NCBI GenBank assembly: GCA_031397815.1
Contig: JANNMJ010000125.1
Coordinates: 1-35,569, forward strand
Direction: 5' to 3'
From: JANNMJ01 sp031397815
Lineage (GTDB): Bacteria > Bacteroidota > Bacteroidia > Cytophagales > Hymenobacteraceae
Length of the DNA: 35,569 nucleotides
The notes under the pieces were generated by a model that saw only the letters and a program-made list of their open reading frames with translations, made no database searches and was not told the DNA's origin. How positions within the stretch are numbered: the stretch's first letter is position 1; every line of letters begins with the position of its first letter. The position numbers and the translations under genes are program-made. Positions 15,871-23,050 of the stretch are shown piece after piece.

Positions 15871-17283
15871 ATGAACGCGATTCTCTTCCTCTCATTCTTC
15901 GGCATCGCGAACCTCTTCATGGCGTTCACCAAGCGGAAGGAAATTATCCTGCCGGTGGTGATGGTCGGGCTGCTGGTCGTCTTCGGCCTCACGGCGCTCG
16001 ACTGGGCTGGTCCGGCCACCGCGTGGCTGCCGTCCGCCGATAAAATCCTGCCCGGGATGCTGCGGATGGACCGCTACGCCGTCGGGTTCTCCAGCATCTG
16101 CGTCCTGACGACCGTGCTGCTACTGCCGTTCTCGGCGTCTTACGTCCGCAATCAAGACGCCAACCTCGCCGAGTACTACTCGCTGCTGATGTTTGCGCTG
16201 GTGGGCGCCGTAATGCTGGTTTCCTACGAAAACCTGCTGATGCTCTTCTTGGGCGTCGAGGTGCTGAGCATTCCGATGTACGTCCTCGCCGGGGTCGATA
16301 AAAAGAACCCGCGCTCTAACGAAGCGGCGCTGAAGTATTTCCTGATGGGCGCGTTCGCGACGGGCATCCTGCTCTTCGGCATCGCGCTGCTATACGGCGC
16401 TACCGGCACGTTCACGCTGACGGGCATCGCGCAGCTCGCGGTGGGTGCGCCCGGCCCGATGCTGCTGCTCGGCTTGCTGATGGTGTTGGTCGGACTGGCC
16501 TTCAAGGTCGGCGCCGCGCCGTTCCATTTCTGGACACCGGACGTTTACGAAGGCTCCCCGACGTTCTTCACGGCTTTCATGAGCACCGTCGTGAAGACGG
16601 CCGGTTTTGCGGCTTTCTACAAGCTCCTCGCCGCCTCGTTCACGGGTGCTTACGCCGCGTGGCTGCCCACCATTCTCGGTATCACCGTCCTGACGCTGCT
16701 CATCGGCAACCTCGGCGCCGTGGCGCAGACGTCCACCAAGCGGATGCTGGCGTACTCGTCGATCTCGCACGCGGGCTATCTGCTGATGGCGCTCGTCGCG
16801 TTTGATCCGGCGCGCTCGCCGCAGGCGCTGCTGTTTTACTCGGCTGCTTACTCGGTGGCTACGGTGGCGGCGTTTGGCGTGGTGAAGCTGGTAGCAGACG
16901 CCCGCGACGGACGCGAAGATTACGGCGTCCTGCGTGGGTTGGGCCGCACGAACCCCGGTCTGGCCGTTGCCCTCACCGTCTCGATGCTCTCCCTCGCTGG
17001 GATTCCGCTCACGGGCGGCTTCTTCGGGAAATTCTTCCTCTTCGCCGCTGTCATCCAACGCAACCTGATTGGCTTGGTGCTGATGGCCGTGCTGATGGCC
17101 GCCGTCGGTATCTACTATTATTTCCGCCCCATCATCGCCGCGTGGATGAGCGACGATGACGGCGACGACCTGCCACCCGTCCCCGTCACCACCAGAGAGT
17201 CCATCACGCTCTGGATTCTGACGGCCCTGACTATCCTGCTCGGCATCCTGCCGGGCTTGGTGAGCAGCCTGCAAATCGGGTAG
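15871..17283 (+). CDS. nuoN: NADH-quinone oxidoreductase subunit N
   Basis: A 470-residue antiporter-like subunit of complex I, the last gene of the nuo block. ATG 15871 is 63 bp after nuoM. Landmarks are the helix 5 Glu in LFLGVEVLSIPMYVLAG, the Lys of the broken helix in FKVGAAPFHFWTPDVYEGSP, TSTKRMLAYSSISHAGYLL and PLTGGFFGKFFLF. A short acidic loop (SDDDGDDLPP, about residues 428-437) precedes the final helix. It is complete. A strong terminator follows 30 bp downstream, so transcription of the respiratory block probably ends here. Confidence 0.96.
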   Translation: MNAILFLSFFGIANLFMAFTKRKEIILPVVMVGLLVVFGLTALDWAGPATAWLPSADKILPGMLRMDRYAVGFSSICVLTTVLLLPFSASYVRNQDANLAEYYSLLMFALVGAVMLVSYENLLMLFLGVEVLSIPMYVLAGVDKKNPRSNEAALKYFLMGAFATGILLFGIALLYGATGTFTLTGIAQLAVGAPGPMLLLGLLMVLVGLAFKVGAAPFHFWTPDVYEGSPTFFTAFMSTVVKTAGFAAFYKLLAASFTGAYAAWLPTILGITVLTLLIGNLGAVAQTSTKRMLAYSSISHAGYLLMALVAFDPARSPQALLFYSAAYSVATVAAFGVVKLVADARDGREDYGVLRGLGRTNPGLAVALTVSMLSLAGIPLTGGFFGKFFLFAAVIQRNLIGLVLMAVLMAAVGIYYYFRPIIAAWMSDDDGDDLPPVPVTTRESITLWILTALTILLGILPGLVSSLQIG

Positions 17284-17311
17284 CAGTTACTCGTAAGTAC
17301 GCATAAGAAAG

Positions 17312-17349
17312 AGCGGCCGGTCTAGTGATAGATTGGCCGCTTTTCGTTT
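17312..17349 (+). terminator. Rho-independent terminator after nuoN
   Basis: AGCGGCC at 17312-17318 pairs with GGCCGCT at 17335-17341, followed by TTTTCGTTT. Well placed to end the nuoKLMN transcript. Confidence 0.8.
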
Positions 17350-17504
17350 GAGGGTGGTGTTTTATGTCGATAACTCTCAACGAATAAGCTGCTTCGCTGT
17401 GATGCGATCAACGTGTGCTATCCTGCCGATAACCGCTCCAAGCAACGCGTTACTACCGCCGCCGCTCTGTAACCGCGAGTGCCGTTTCGCTTACTTTCTT
17501 CTGA

Positions 17505-18725
17505 ATGCTCTACCCAACTCGTCTCTTCGCGCTTTTGCTGCTTGCGCTGCTCACCAACCGAGCTGCCGCGCAAACCACCAGCCCGGCTGACTCACTTACG
17601 CAAAACCTTCAACGGGTGGCGGAGACCGGCATTTTGCCGGGGTTTGCGGTGGCGGTCGTCGATTCGGGGGGCGTGCGGTATGAGGCGGGATTTGGGTTGG
17701 CGGATAGGGTGAAAAAGCAGCCGTTTACGGCGGTTACGGTGCAGGGAATAGGGTCGGTGAGTAAGACGTTTATTGGGGTGGCGCTGCTGAAGGCCCAGGA
17801 AATGGGGCTGTTTACGCTTGATGCTGAAATCAATGCGATTCTGCCGTTTGCGGTGGTGAACCCGCACGGAACGTACCGGCCGATGCGGGTGATTGATTTG
17901 GCGACACACACGTCCGGTATTCTCGACAGAGAGAAGCCGTATCTCGCCACGTATCAGTGGGGGGCGCGGGGGGAGGCTTTTACGTTCGATGCGGCGGCGG
18001 CGGCGCCCGCCCGTTATGCCCCGGCGGCAATGGCGGCGTGGTTGCGCGCTTACCTCACGCCGGGCAAAAAGCCGTACGCCAAGGCGAATTTCGCTGCCGC
18101 TGCGCCCGGCGCCGAGTACCATTACTCTAACGTCGGCAGTGCGTTGGCGGCTTACCTCATCGAGCTGAAAAGCGGTTTGTCATACGCCGCTTTCGTGCGC
18201 CAACACATCCTGCAACCCGCCGCGATGACCGCTGGCTGGACGCGCGCCGAAGTGGCTGCCGCGCCGCACGCTACCGGTTACAGCGCGAAGGGCAAGCCGT
18301 ACCCATCCTATTTCGGCCTGACGTATCCGGACGGTGGCCTTCACGCGTCGGCGCACGATTTGGCGCTTTACCTGACGCAAATCATTCGTGGTGCCGAGGG
18401 CGGGAAGGGCGGGCTGCTGACGCCTAGCGGGTTTCAGGAGCTGCTGCGGCCGCGGTTTACGGCGGGCGCGGTGCCGGGTGGCGTCCCCAAGAAGGAGCCG
18501 AATACGGGGGTGTTCTGGGCGATGCGGGCGAATGGCGAAGTGGGCCATATCGGCTCTGACCCCGGCGTGTTCGTGGCGATGTTTTTCGACCCGAAAACCG
18601 GAATTGGTCGGGTGTTTATGACTAATGTCGATTTCGATGATAATCCGGCTGCCGTTCAGCAATTCGCGGCGGTTTGGCGCGGGTTGATGGAAGTTGGGCC
18701 GCGGCTTCCGGCGGGGCGGCGGTGA
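17505..18725 (+). CDS. Exported serine hydrolase (class C beta-lactamase/PBP-like)
   Basis: A 406-residue penicillin-binding-protein-like serine hydrolase. The N-terminus (residues 1-22) is a signal peptide ending AAAQ. The catalytic triad motifs are all seen: SxxK as Ser84-Val-Ser-Lys87 (GIGSVSKTF), YxN as Tyr207-Ser-Asn209 (YHYSNVG), and HxG at 348-350 (GHIGSDPG). A large segment between the first two motifs is Ala/Pro-rich (about residues 160-200). Members of this family include peptidases, esterases and true AmpC enzymes, so it cannot be called an antibiotic-resistance gene from sequence. It stands alone after the nuo terminator and faces the exonuclease gene. Confidence 0.88.
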   Translation: MLYPTRLFALLLLALLTNRAAAQTTSPADSLTQNLQRVAETGILPGFAVAVVDSGGVRYEAGFGLADRVKKQPFTAVTVQGIGSVSKTFIGVALLKAQEMGLFTLDAEINAILPFAVVNPHGTYRPMRVIDLATHTSGILDREKPYLATYQWGARGEAFTFDAAAAAPARYAPAAMAAWLRAYLTPGKKPYAKANFAAAAPGAEYHYSNVGSALAAYLIELKSGLSYAAFVRQHILQPAAMTAGWTRAEVAAAPHATGYSAKGKPYPSYFGLTYPDGGLHASAHDLALYLTQIIRGAEGGKGGLLTPSGFQELLRPRFTAGAVPGGVPKKEPNTGVFWAMRANGEVGHIGSDPGVFVAMFFDPKTGIGRVFMTNVDFDDNPAAVQQFAAVWRGLMEVGPRLPAGRR

Positions 18726-18740
18726 GGCCCGATTAGCCCG

Positions 18741-18790
18741 AACTCCCCGCCCCGGAGGGGAGGGGTGGCCGGAACGGCCGGGGTGGGGAG
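18741..18790. repeat. GC-rich dispersed palindromic repeat, copy 1
   Basis: A C/G-only-like element just after the serine hydrolase: CTCCCC at 18743-18748 pairs with GGGGAG at 18785-18790, with an inner GGCCG-GAA-CGGCC hairpin at 18768-18780. Its first 26 bp (18741-18766) recur exactly at the right edge of the window (35544-35569), so it is a dispersed intergenic element. Confidence 0.75.
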
Positions 18791-18857
18791 ACACGTAGAT
18801 ACAGCCCGCCATGCGGCCCCAATCCTGCATTAGCTCAGCCGCGTTGCCGTAACCGCG

Positions 18858-18910
18858 TTCCCCACCCCGCCCCTTTGGGGCACCCCTCCCCCAAAGGGGC
18901 GGGGAATTTT
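18858..18910. terminator. Strong bidirectional hairpin between convergent genes
   Basis: A perfect 16-bp inverted repeat (18865-18880 with 18889-18904, core CCCCGCCCCTTTGGGG) extended by TTCCCC/GGGGAA, with an eight-base loop and followed by TTTT. It abuts the stop codon of the exonuclease gene and lies 130 bp after the serine hydrolase. It is similar in composition to the repeat at 18741 and probably belongs to the same dispersed class. Confidence 0.7.
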
Positions 18911-19733
18911 AGGCTACCCGCATGGGAGCAGTGTGGAGCGGGCGACGCACGACGCGCTCGTCGTCCCAGAGGGCGCTTTGGCCGAGGTAATGGAGGAAGA
19001 CGCGGGCGGTGGTCTCGACGTCCTTTTGGCAGTAGGTGGCGATGCGGGCCACGTCTTTCTCTTCCCAATAAACCCGCCCGACTTGGGAGCCGTCGATATC
19101 GTCTTTGGGGGAGGGGATGCCGAAAACGCCTGCCAGTAGTGCTAGGGAGGTGAAATCCTTGCGGTCGCCGAATTTCCACATCTCCATGGTGTCGAGGAGG
19201 TGGGGGAGCTCCCATGGCTTGTAGCCGCTGATGTCGAGCATCGGGGGGAGGGATATGCCGCAGATCATCATCCGGCGGCCGAGGTACGCGTAGTCGAACT
19301 CGCGGCCGTTGTGGGCGCAGAGGAAGTGGCCGACTTCGCGCGGGTCGGTGTGCTCGCGGGTGGTGGCGCCGGGGAGCTTGTTGCCGTACGGGCGGCGCTC
19401 GGCGAGGACGTCGGCGAAGCCGCGCAGGACTTCGCACTCGTCGGTGGAGGCGAAGGATTTTAGGTAGAAGCGGAGGCCGCCGTCGTTCTCCAACCGGAAG
19501 TAGCCGACGGAGATGCATACCACCTGCCCGAACTCGGCGTATAGGCCAGCGCGCTCGAAGAGGTCGGCGGTGGTGAGGCCGCTTTCGATTTCCTTGGCGT
19601 GACGCTTTCCGCAGAAAGTCGACCACAGCTTTTGGAGCGTGCCGTCCAGCTCGGCGAAGGTGGCGGCGGCGGGGGCGGTTTCGATATCGACGAAGAAGAC
19701 ACGAGTCAGATCGACGTTGCGGAGGGCGTTCAT
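18909..19733 (-). CDS. Predicted 3'-5' exonuclease, DEDDy type (PolB-like)
   Basis: A 274-residue ribonuclease H-fold exonuclease. ATG 19733 (MNALRNVDLTRVFFVDIETA) places the Exo I motif DIE at residues 16-18, as usual; 18 extra upstream residues are not plausible. Exo II is CAHNGREFDYAYL with Asp147, and Exo III is YCQKDVE with Tyr234 and Asp238, so all four catalytic acidic residues plus the Tyr of the DEDDy class are present. It resembles the stand-alone family annotated as PolB-associated 3'-5' exonuclease domain, which in Bacteroidota occurs without a polymerase domain. Substrate (DNA or RNA) is not known. A minus-strand terminator lies just upstream, so it is probably transcribed from its own promoter. 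Confidence 0.88.
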   Translation of the reverse strand: MNALRNVDLTRVFFVDIETAPAAATFAELDGTLQKLWSTFCGKRHAKEIESGLTTADLFERAGLYAEFGQVVCISVGYFRLENDGGLRFYLKSFASTDECEVLRGFADVLAERRPYGNKLPGATTREHTDPREVGHFLCAHNGREFDYAYLGRRMMICGISLPPMLDISGYKPWELPHLLDTMEMWKFGDRKDFTSLALLAGVFGIPSPKDDIDGSQVGRVYWEEKDVARIATYCQKDVETTARVFLHYLGQSALWDDERVVRRPLHTAPMRVA

Positions 19734-19744
19734 CGGGACGGGAA

Positions 19745-19785
19745 CAAAAAAATGGGACAGCCGTCGGCGATTGCGACGGCTGTCC
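19745..19785 (-). terminator. Rho-independent terminator (minus strand)
   Basis: A perfect 12-bp stem (19755-19766 with 19774-19785, GGACAGCCGTCG) with a seven-base loop; on the minus strand it is followed by ATTTTTTTG. It ends transcription of the small minus-strand gene at 19817-20008 and lies 12 bp upstream of the exonuclease start. Confidence 0.88.
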
Positions 19786-19816
19786 AAAGCTAACCGACAG
19801 GGGCCGGATGTGCGGC

Positions 19817-20008
19817 TCAGCGCCCCGCGATGGGCGCCACTTCGACGTTGGTTTCGACGGGGCTTGGTCCGGCTGGCTCGGCGAGACGCCCCAGGAGCAG
19901 GAGCGTCAGCAGGAGCAGCATTCCGGCGAGATACTCCAAGTTGGGTAAGTATCGTCGGCCGGGGGCGTCGGGGGTGGGGGGAGCATTTTTGGGAGTAGGA
20001 ATGTGCAT
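19817..20008 (-). CDS. Small single-pass membrane protein
   Basis: A 63-residue reading frame with one strong membrane helix (LEYLAGMLLLLTLLLLGRL, about residues 24-42), a Pro-rich N-terminus and a polar tail. A strong terminator begins 32 bp after its stop, which supports it being a real, expressed gene. I recognise no family. It may form a pair with the even smaller frame at 20025-20207. Confidence 0.5.
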   Translation of the reverse strand: MHIPTPKNAPPTPDAPGRRYLPNLEYLAGMLLLLTLLLLGRLAEPAGPSPVETNVEVAPIAGR

Positions 20009-20024
20009 GAGGCAGTGGAAAAGG

Positions 20025-20207
20025 TTAGCGATAATTGATGACCGACACCAGCGCCGTCGAGATGACGTGGTGGTAGACGGCCCACGCCGGGTCGGCGGGC
20101 GTGGTAAAGTTAATACGATGTATGGGTCGCCGACTACGGTCGGTGGCGCACGGCGGCAAAAGGCACGCCGTGGTGGCAGGCGGGGAAAAGGCGTAGAGTA
20201 ACTTCAT
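20025..20207 (-). CDS. Possible small protein, unknown
   Basis: A 60-residue minus-strand frame (MKLLYAFSPPATTACLLPPC...) lies 16 bp upstream of the small membrane protein gene and downstream of the response regulator terminator. It has four cysteine-poor, Pro/Thr-rich stretches and no clear domain. A coding role is suggested only by position; this could equally be a leader region. Confidence 0.25.
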   Translation of the reverse strand: MKLLYAFSPPATTACLLPPCATDRSRRPIHRINFTTPADPAWAVYHHVISTALVSVINYR

Positions 20208-20277
20208 CAGCGAGACGGTTTGGGGGTGGAAGAATCGAACGAAATTCGACCTGCCGTCTGCGCCCACGACTCAGAAT

Positions 20278-20302
20278 TGGCCTAAGCGACGGCTTAGGCC
20301 AG
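20278..20302 (-). terminator. Hairpin overlapping the response regulator stop codon
   Basis: TGGCCTAAGC and GCTTAGGCCA form a perfect 10-bp stem (about 20279-20302) around GACG. The TAA stop of the regulator (20294-20296) lies inside the stem. No long U tract follows, so it may be a transcript 3' end or an RNA-stability structure. Confidence 0.5.
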
Positions 20303-20956
20303 TCCCTGTCGGAGGGCTTTCGTGACGGCTTCGGTCATAGAGTGGACGTGGAGCTTCTCGTAAATCTTCTTGATGTGCGACCGCACGGTATCGAGCGAGA
20401 TATTGCGGTCGGCGGCAATCATCTTGTAAGAATACCCGGCGACGAGGAGCTTCAGAATCTCCTGCTCGCGGGCGCTGAGCGCATCGGTCGGCTCGGCTTG
20501 TGAGCCGGCTTGCACCCGCGCCGGTGACGCTGGGAACAGCCGCAACACTTGCCGCGCAATGGCGGGCGTCATTGGAGCGCCGCCGGCGCGCACTTCCGTG
20601 ATGGCTTCGAGGAGCTTGGCGGGGGGCGTTTTCTTGAGGAGATAGCCGTCGGCGCCGGAGCAGATGGCGTCGAAGACGCGGTTGTTTTCTTCGAAAACCG
20701 TCAGCATCACGACGAGGGTGGCGGGGCGGACGGCTTTCAGGCGGCGCAGGCCTTCGATGCCGGTCATGCCGGGCATATCGATGTCCATGAGGACGACGTC
20801 GGGTTGGAGGCGCGTGACGTCGGCCGCGACTTGGGTGCAGTTCGAGAGCGCCCCGACTAGCTCCAGATCCGGGCTGTCGCTGAGAAGCTGCGACAGCGAC
20901 GCGCGGAGGTCGGCGTTGTCTTCGTAAATCAGCAAACGAGTTGGAGCAGTGGACAT
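20294..20956 (-). CDS. NarL/FixJ-family response regulator
   Basis: A 220-residue two-component response regulator. ATG 20956 gives MSTAPTRLLIYEDNADLR. The receiver domain (residues 1-125) has the acidic pair E12-D13, the phospho-acceptor Asp58 in VVLMDIDMPGMTG, and the conserved Lys in YLLKKTPP. A LuxR-type helix-turn-helix covers residues ~155-218 (LSAREQEILKLLVAGYSYKMIA, then SLDTVRSHIKKIYEKL). No histidine kinase is encoded within the window, so it appears to be an orphan here. In Bacteroidota such regulators often pair with membrane 7TMR-type kinases elsewhere. A near-consensus -7 box (TACCTTCG on the minus strand, 20992-20999) is upstream. Confidence 0.93.
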   Translation of the reverse strand: MSTAPTRLLIYEDNADLRASLSQLLSDSPDLELVGALSNCTQVAADVTRLQPDVVLMDIDMPGMTGIEGLRRLKAVRPATLVVMLTVFEENNRVFDAICSGADGYLLKKTPPAKLLEAITEVRAGGAPMTPAIARQVLRLFPASPARVQAGSQAEPTDALSAREQEILKLLVAGYSYKMIAADRNISLDTVRSHIKKIYEKLHVHSMTEAVTKALRQGLA

Positions 20957-21079
20957 TTGAGCGCTGGTTAAAAGGGGTGATTTCCTTCTGACGAAGGTAC
21001 TTGACCACCCCAACGCGCAGCTATCACACAATGATGTGAGCGACCGGGTGGCCCGATGGGCTGTTCTGGTCAGCGTCTC

Positions 21080-21442
21080 TTAGGCATCGCGCCGGACGGT
21101 ATCGGGGGAGAAGGCGGGGAGGCAGACGGCGATGTACTCGGCGCCGTCGGGTTCGGGGGTGGAGTAGCGGACCCACTCGTTGGGGTGGGTGATGATGGCT
21201 TGGCCAGCACGAACCCACAGCTCGCCGCCTTCGTGCTCGACGCGGAGGGCGCCACGCAGGACGACGGTGATTTCCTCGAACTCGGGGCGTTGGCCGGGCT
21301 CTTCCCAGCCGCCGGGGGAGGTCATCTTGGCGACGCTGACGCTGGTGTGGCCGCTGTTGACGCGACCGGCGTACTCTTCGATGCGTTTGGGTTTCGTGCC
21401 GACGGCTTCGACGATGGCGGGGGTGGGGATGAGGGTTGGCAT
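21080..21442 (-). CDS. Cupin-domain protein
   Basis: A 120-residue single-domain cupin, a small beta-barrel. Motif 1 is around GQRPEFEEITVVLRGALRVEHEG and motif 2 around VRAGQAIITHPNEWVRY (His and Glu metal-ligand candidates are partly retained; the typical HxH of motif 1 is not present). The function of small cupins ranges from sugar or metabolite isomerases to sensors, and no substrate can be inferred. It lies 123 bp upstream of the response regulator on the same strand; the intervening region has an inverted repeat TCACA-N6-TGTGA (21024-21039). Confidence 0.8.
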   Translation of the reverse strand: MPTLIPTPAIVEAVGTKPKRIEEYAGRVNSGHTSVSVAKMTSPGGWEEPGQRPEFEEITVVLRGALRVEHEGGELWVRAGQAIITHPNEWVRYSTPEPDGAEYIAVCLPAFSPDTVRRDA

Positions 21443-21571
21443 GGGGGTGGGGGGATGGGGGGTGGATTCGTTATCGGAAGGTAGTAACTATTCGGGAGGC
21501 GTCAAGTGAGCGATTGGCGAGGTGCTGAATCGAAAGGAAAAATCAAAATAGAGACTGCGCTTATCAGAGTT

Positions 21572-21992
21572 CAGCTTGAAAGTATCAAGGTGACGCTTGT
21601 AAGTATCAAGGTGGCATTTGTGAGAGGTTTAAAAACGGGAAACGGTATCAAGGTGACGTTTGAAAGTATCAAGGTGGCATTTGTGAGAGGTTTAAAAACG
21701 AAAAGTGGTATCAAGGTGGCGTTTGTGAGTATCAAGGTGGCATTTGTGAGAGGTTTAAAAACGAGAAACGGTATAAAGGTGGCGTTTGAAAGTATCAGGG
21801 TGGCGTTTGAAAGTATCAAGGTGACGTTTGAAAGTATCAGGGTGGCATTTGAAAGTATCAGGGTGGCGTTTGAAAGTATCAGGGTGGCGTTTGAAAGTAT
21901 CAGGGTGGCATTTGAAAGTATCAGGGTGGCATTTGAAAGTATCAAGGTGACGTTTGAAAGTATCAAGGTGGCATTTGAAAGTATCAGGGTGG
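21572..21992. repeat. 21-bp minisatellite with 63-bp higher-order units
   Basis: A tandem array with unit length 21 bp (consensus GTTTGAAAGTATCARGGTGR plus one base). The left part is three 63-bp higher-order units, marked by GAGAGGTTTAAAAACG at about 21622, 21685 and 21748, exactly 63 bp apart. The right part is ten consecutive 21-bp units with only G/A changes at a few positions. Because 21 is a multiple of three, long frames remain open: on the plus strand 21506-22072 would encode heptads such as FESIRVA, and on the minus strand 21571-22083 would encode heptads such as TLILSNA. I see no start context or domain to favour either, so I annotate it as a repeat. The array is purine-rich on the plus strand. 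Confidence 0.92.
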
Positions 21993-22162
21993 GGAGTGGG
22001 GAAATGTTGGCGCCTGTTAAATGGATGAGGGTTTTTGGGGGGTATAGAGCTGGAATGGGGGAAGCGATATAAGAGTTGGGCATACATGAAAAATTTGTAT
22101 TAGTTTCGGGGGCCGATGCGGGAGTATCGGTCTGTGTTTTTCACATAAAATGTTTCTGTCTT

Positions 22163-22924
22163 ATGGCTAACGATGCCACCGGTGGGGGACCGAAAAAACC
22201 CTCAGAACGCACCTTTGGTCAGCGTTATTTGAAGGCGCTGGGATTGGTGAATCTGGTCAAGGACGATGCTGGGTACGACCCTCAGGGGAATGACCTGATC
22301 ACGAAGGCTGCTTTTGCGAATTTGGTAGCGCAGCTGGGGAAGGTGAACGAGGACGTGGCGGATCTGGAGCCGGTGTATAACACGGCGCAGGATGTGCGGC
22401 TGGATATGTATTTCGGGCCGACGGGGATCATTAAGCGAGCGGCGATTATTCGGGAGGTGCTTGGGGGCTTGAAGGGCGGTAAGACGAGTACGGCGTATTT
22501 GGCGGTGCAGAAGGTGGTGCAGGAGATGGTCAATTACCGGAAGCCGAAGAAGGAAGTGGCGGATGGGACGGAACCAAAGGCGGGACGGTCGACGGCGCAG
22601 ACGAGCTTTGGGTCGTTGCTGTTGAAGGGGCGGGAGGTGCTGGGCGTGCTCAAGCATTTGGACGGCGCTTATGTGACGGGTAACGCTTTGGTGACGGTGG
22701 CGGCGTTTGGGCAACTGCTGGATGATGCAGAGGCGAAGGATCCGATTATCACTAGTGCGCTGACGCAGCTGAACGCGGCGAAGCGGGAGCGGCAGAAGCT
22801 GTTTGAGGGGGCGGATGGGCTGCCGCAGCGGGTAGCGGCGATGAAATCGCACGTGGCGGGGAATGTGGAAGGGGGGAGGAAGAGTACGTTGTACCGGGAG
22901 ATGGTGAAGATTCGGTATCAGTAG
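22163..22924 (+). CDS. Hypothetical protein made of two related repeats
   Basis: A 253-residue soluble protein without signal peptide or membrane helix. ATG 22163 gives MANDATGGGPKKPSERTFG; the upstream frame extension includes poor sequence. It is built from two homologous halves, about residues 18-130 and 145-250. Each begins with FGxxxLKxxxxLxxLK, has a G-Y-x-x-x-x-N-x-L/x-x-x-A-F segment, and ends with GGxKSTxYxxxxKxVxxM-like sequence (GGKTSTAYLAVQKVVQEM and GGRKSTLYREMVKI). It looks mainly helical. I do not recognise a named family, although similar unknown proteins occur in Cytophagales. A strong terminator follows 25 bp downstream. Confidence 0.8.
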   Translation: MANDATGGGPKKPSERTFGQRYLKALGLVNLVKDDAGYDPQGNDLITKAAFANLVAQLGKVNEDVADLEPVYNTAQDVRLDMYFGPTGIIKRAAIIREVLGGLKGGKTSTAYLAVQKVVQEMVNYRKPKKEVADGTEPKAGRSTAQTSFGSLLLKGREVLGVLKHLDGAYVTGNALVTVAAFGQLLDDAEAKDPIITSALTQLNAAKRERQKLFEGADGLPQRVAAMKSHVAGNVEGGRKSTLYREMVKIRYQ

Positions 22925-22948
22925 GAGGGGGGATTTAGGTGGAATGAA

Positions 22949-22989
22949 AACGTCCCCGGCTGCTGATGCGGCCGGGGACGTTTTTGGTT
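22949..22989 (+). terminator. Rho-independent terminator
   Basis: A 12-bp perfect stem (AACGTCCCCGGC at 22949-22960 with GCCGGGGACGTT at 22971-22982) followed by TTTTTGGTTT. It ends the transcript of the two-repeat protein. Confidence 0.92.
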
Positions 22990-23050
22990 TGGGGGGCGCT
23001 GGCAGGATGGCGGACAGCGAAATTAAATATAATAGAACCCTGCAAAGGTG

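Noticed and set aside
17505..18725. Antibiotic-resistance beta-lactamase
   Set aside because: SxxK, YxN and HxG are shared with many peptidases and esterases of the same fold; nothing marks it as a true AmpC.
18835..19626. Alternative long minus-strand frame over the exonuclease
   Set aside because: It is almost only Arg and Pro, while the chosen frame has all DEDDy motifs.
20221..20275. tRNA 3' part on the minus strand (GTTCGATTC text)
   Set aside because: The flanking bases do not form a T stem, and no matching acceptor or anticodon arm is found.
21572..21992. CRISPR array
   Set aside because: The units are directly contiguous with no unique spacers, and no cas genes are present.
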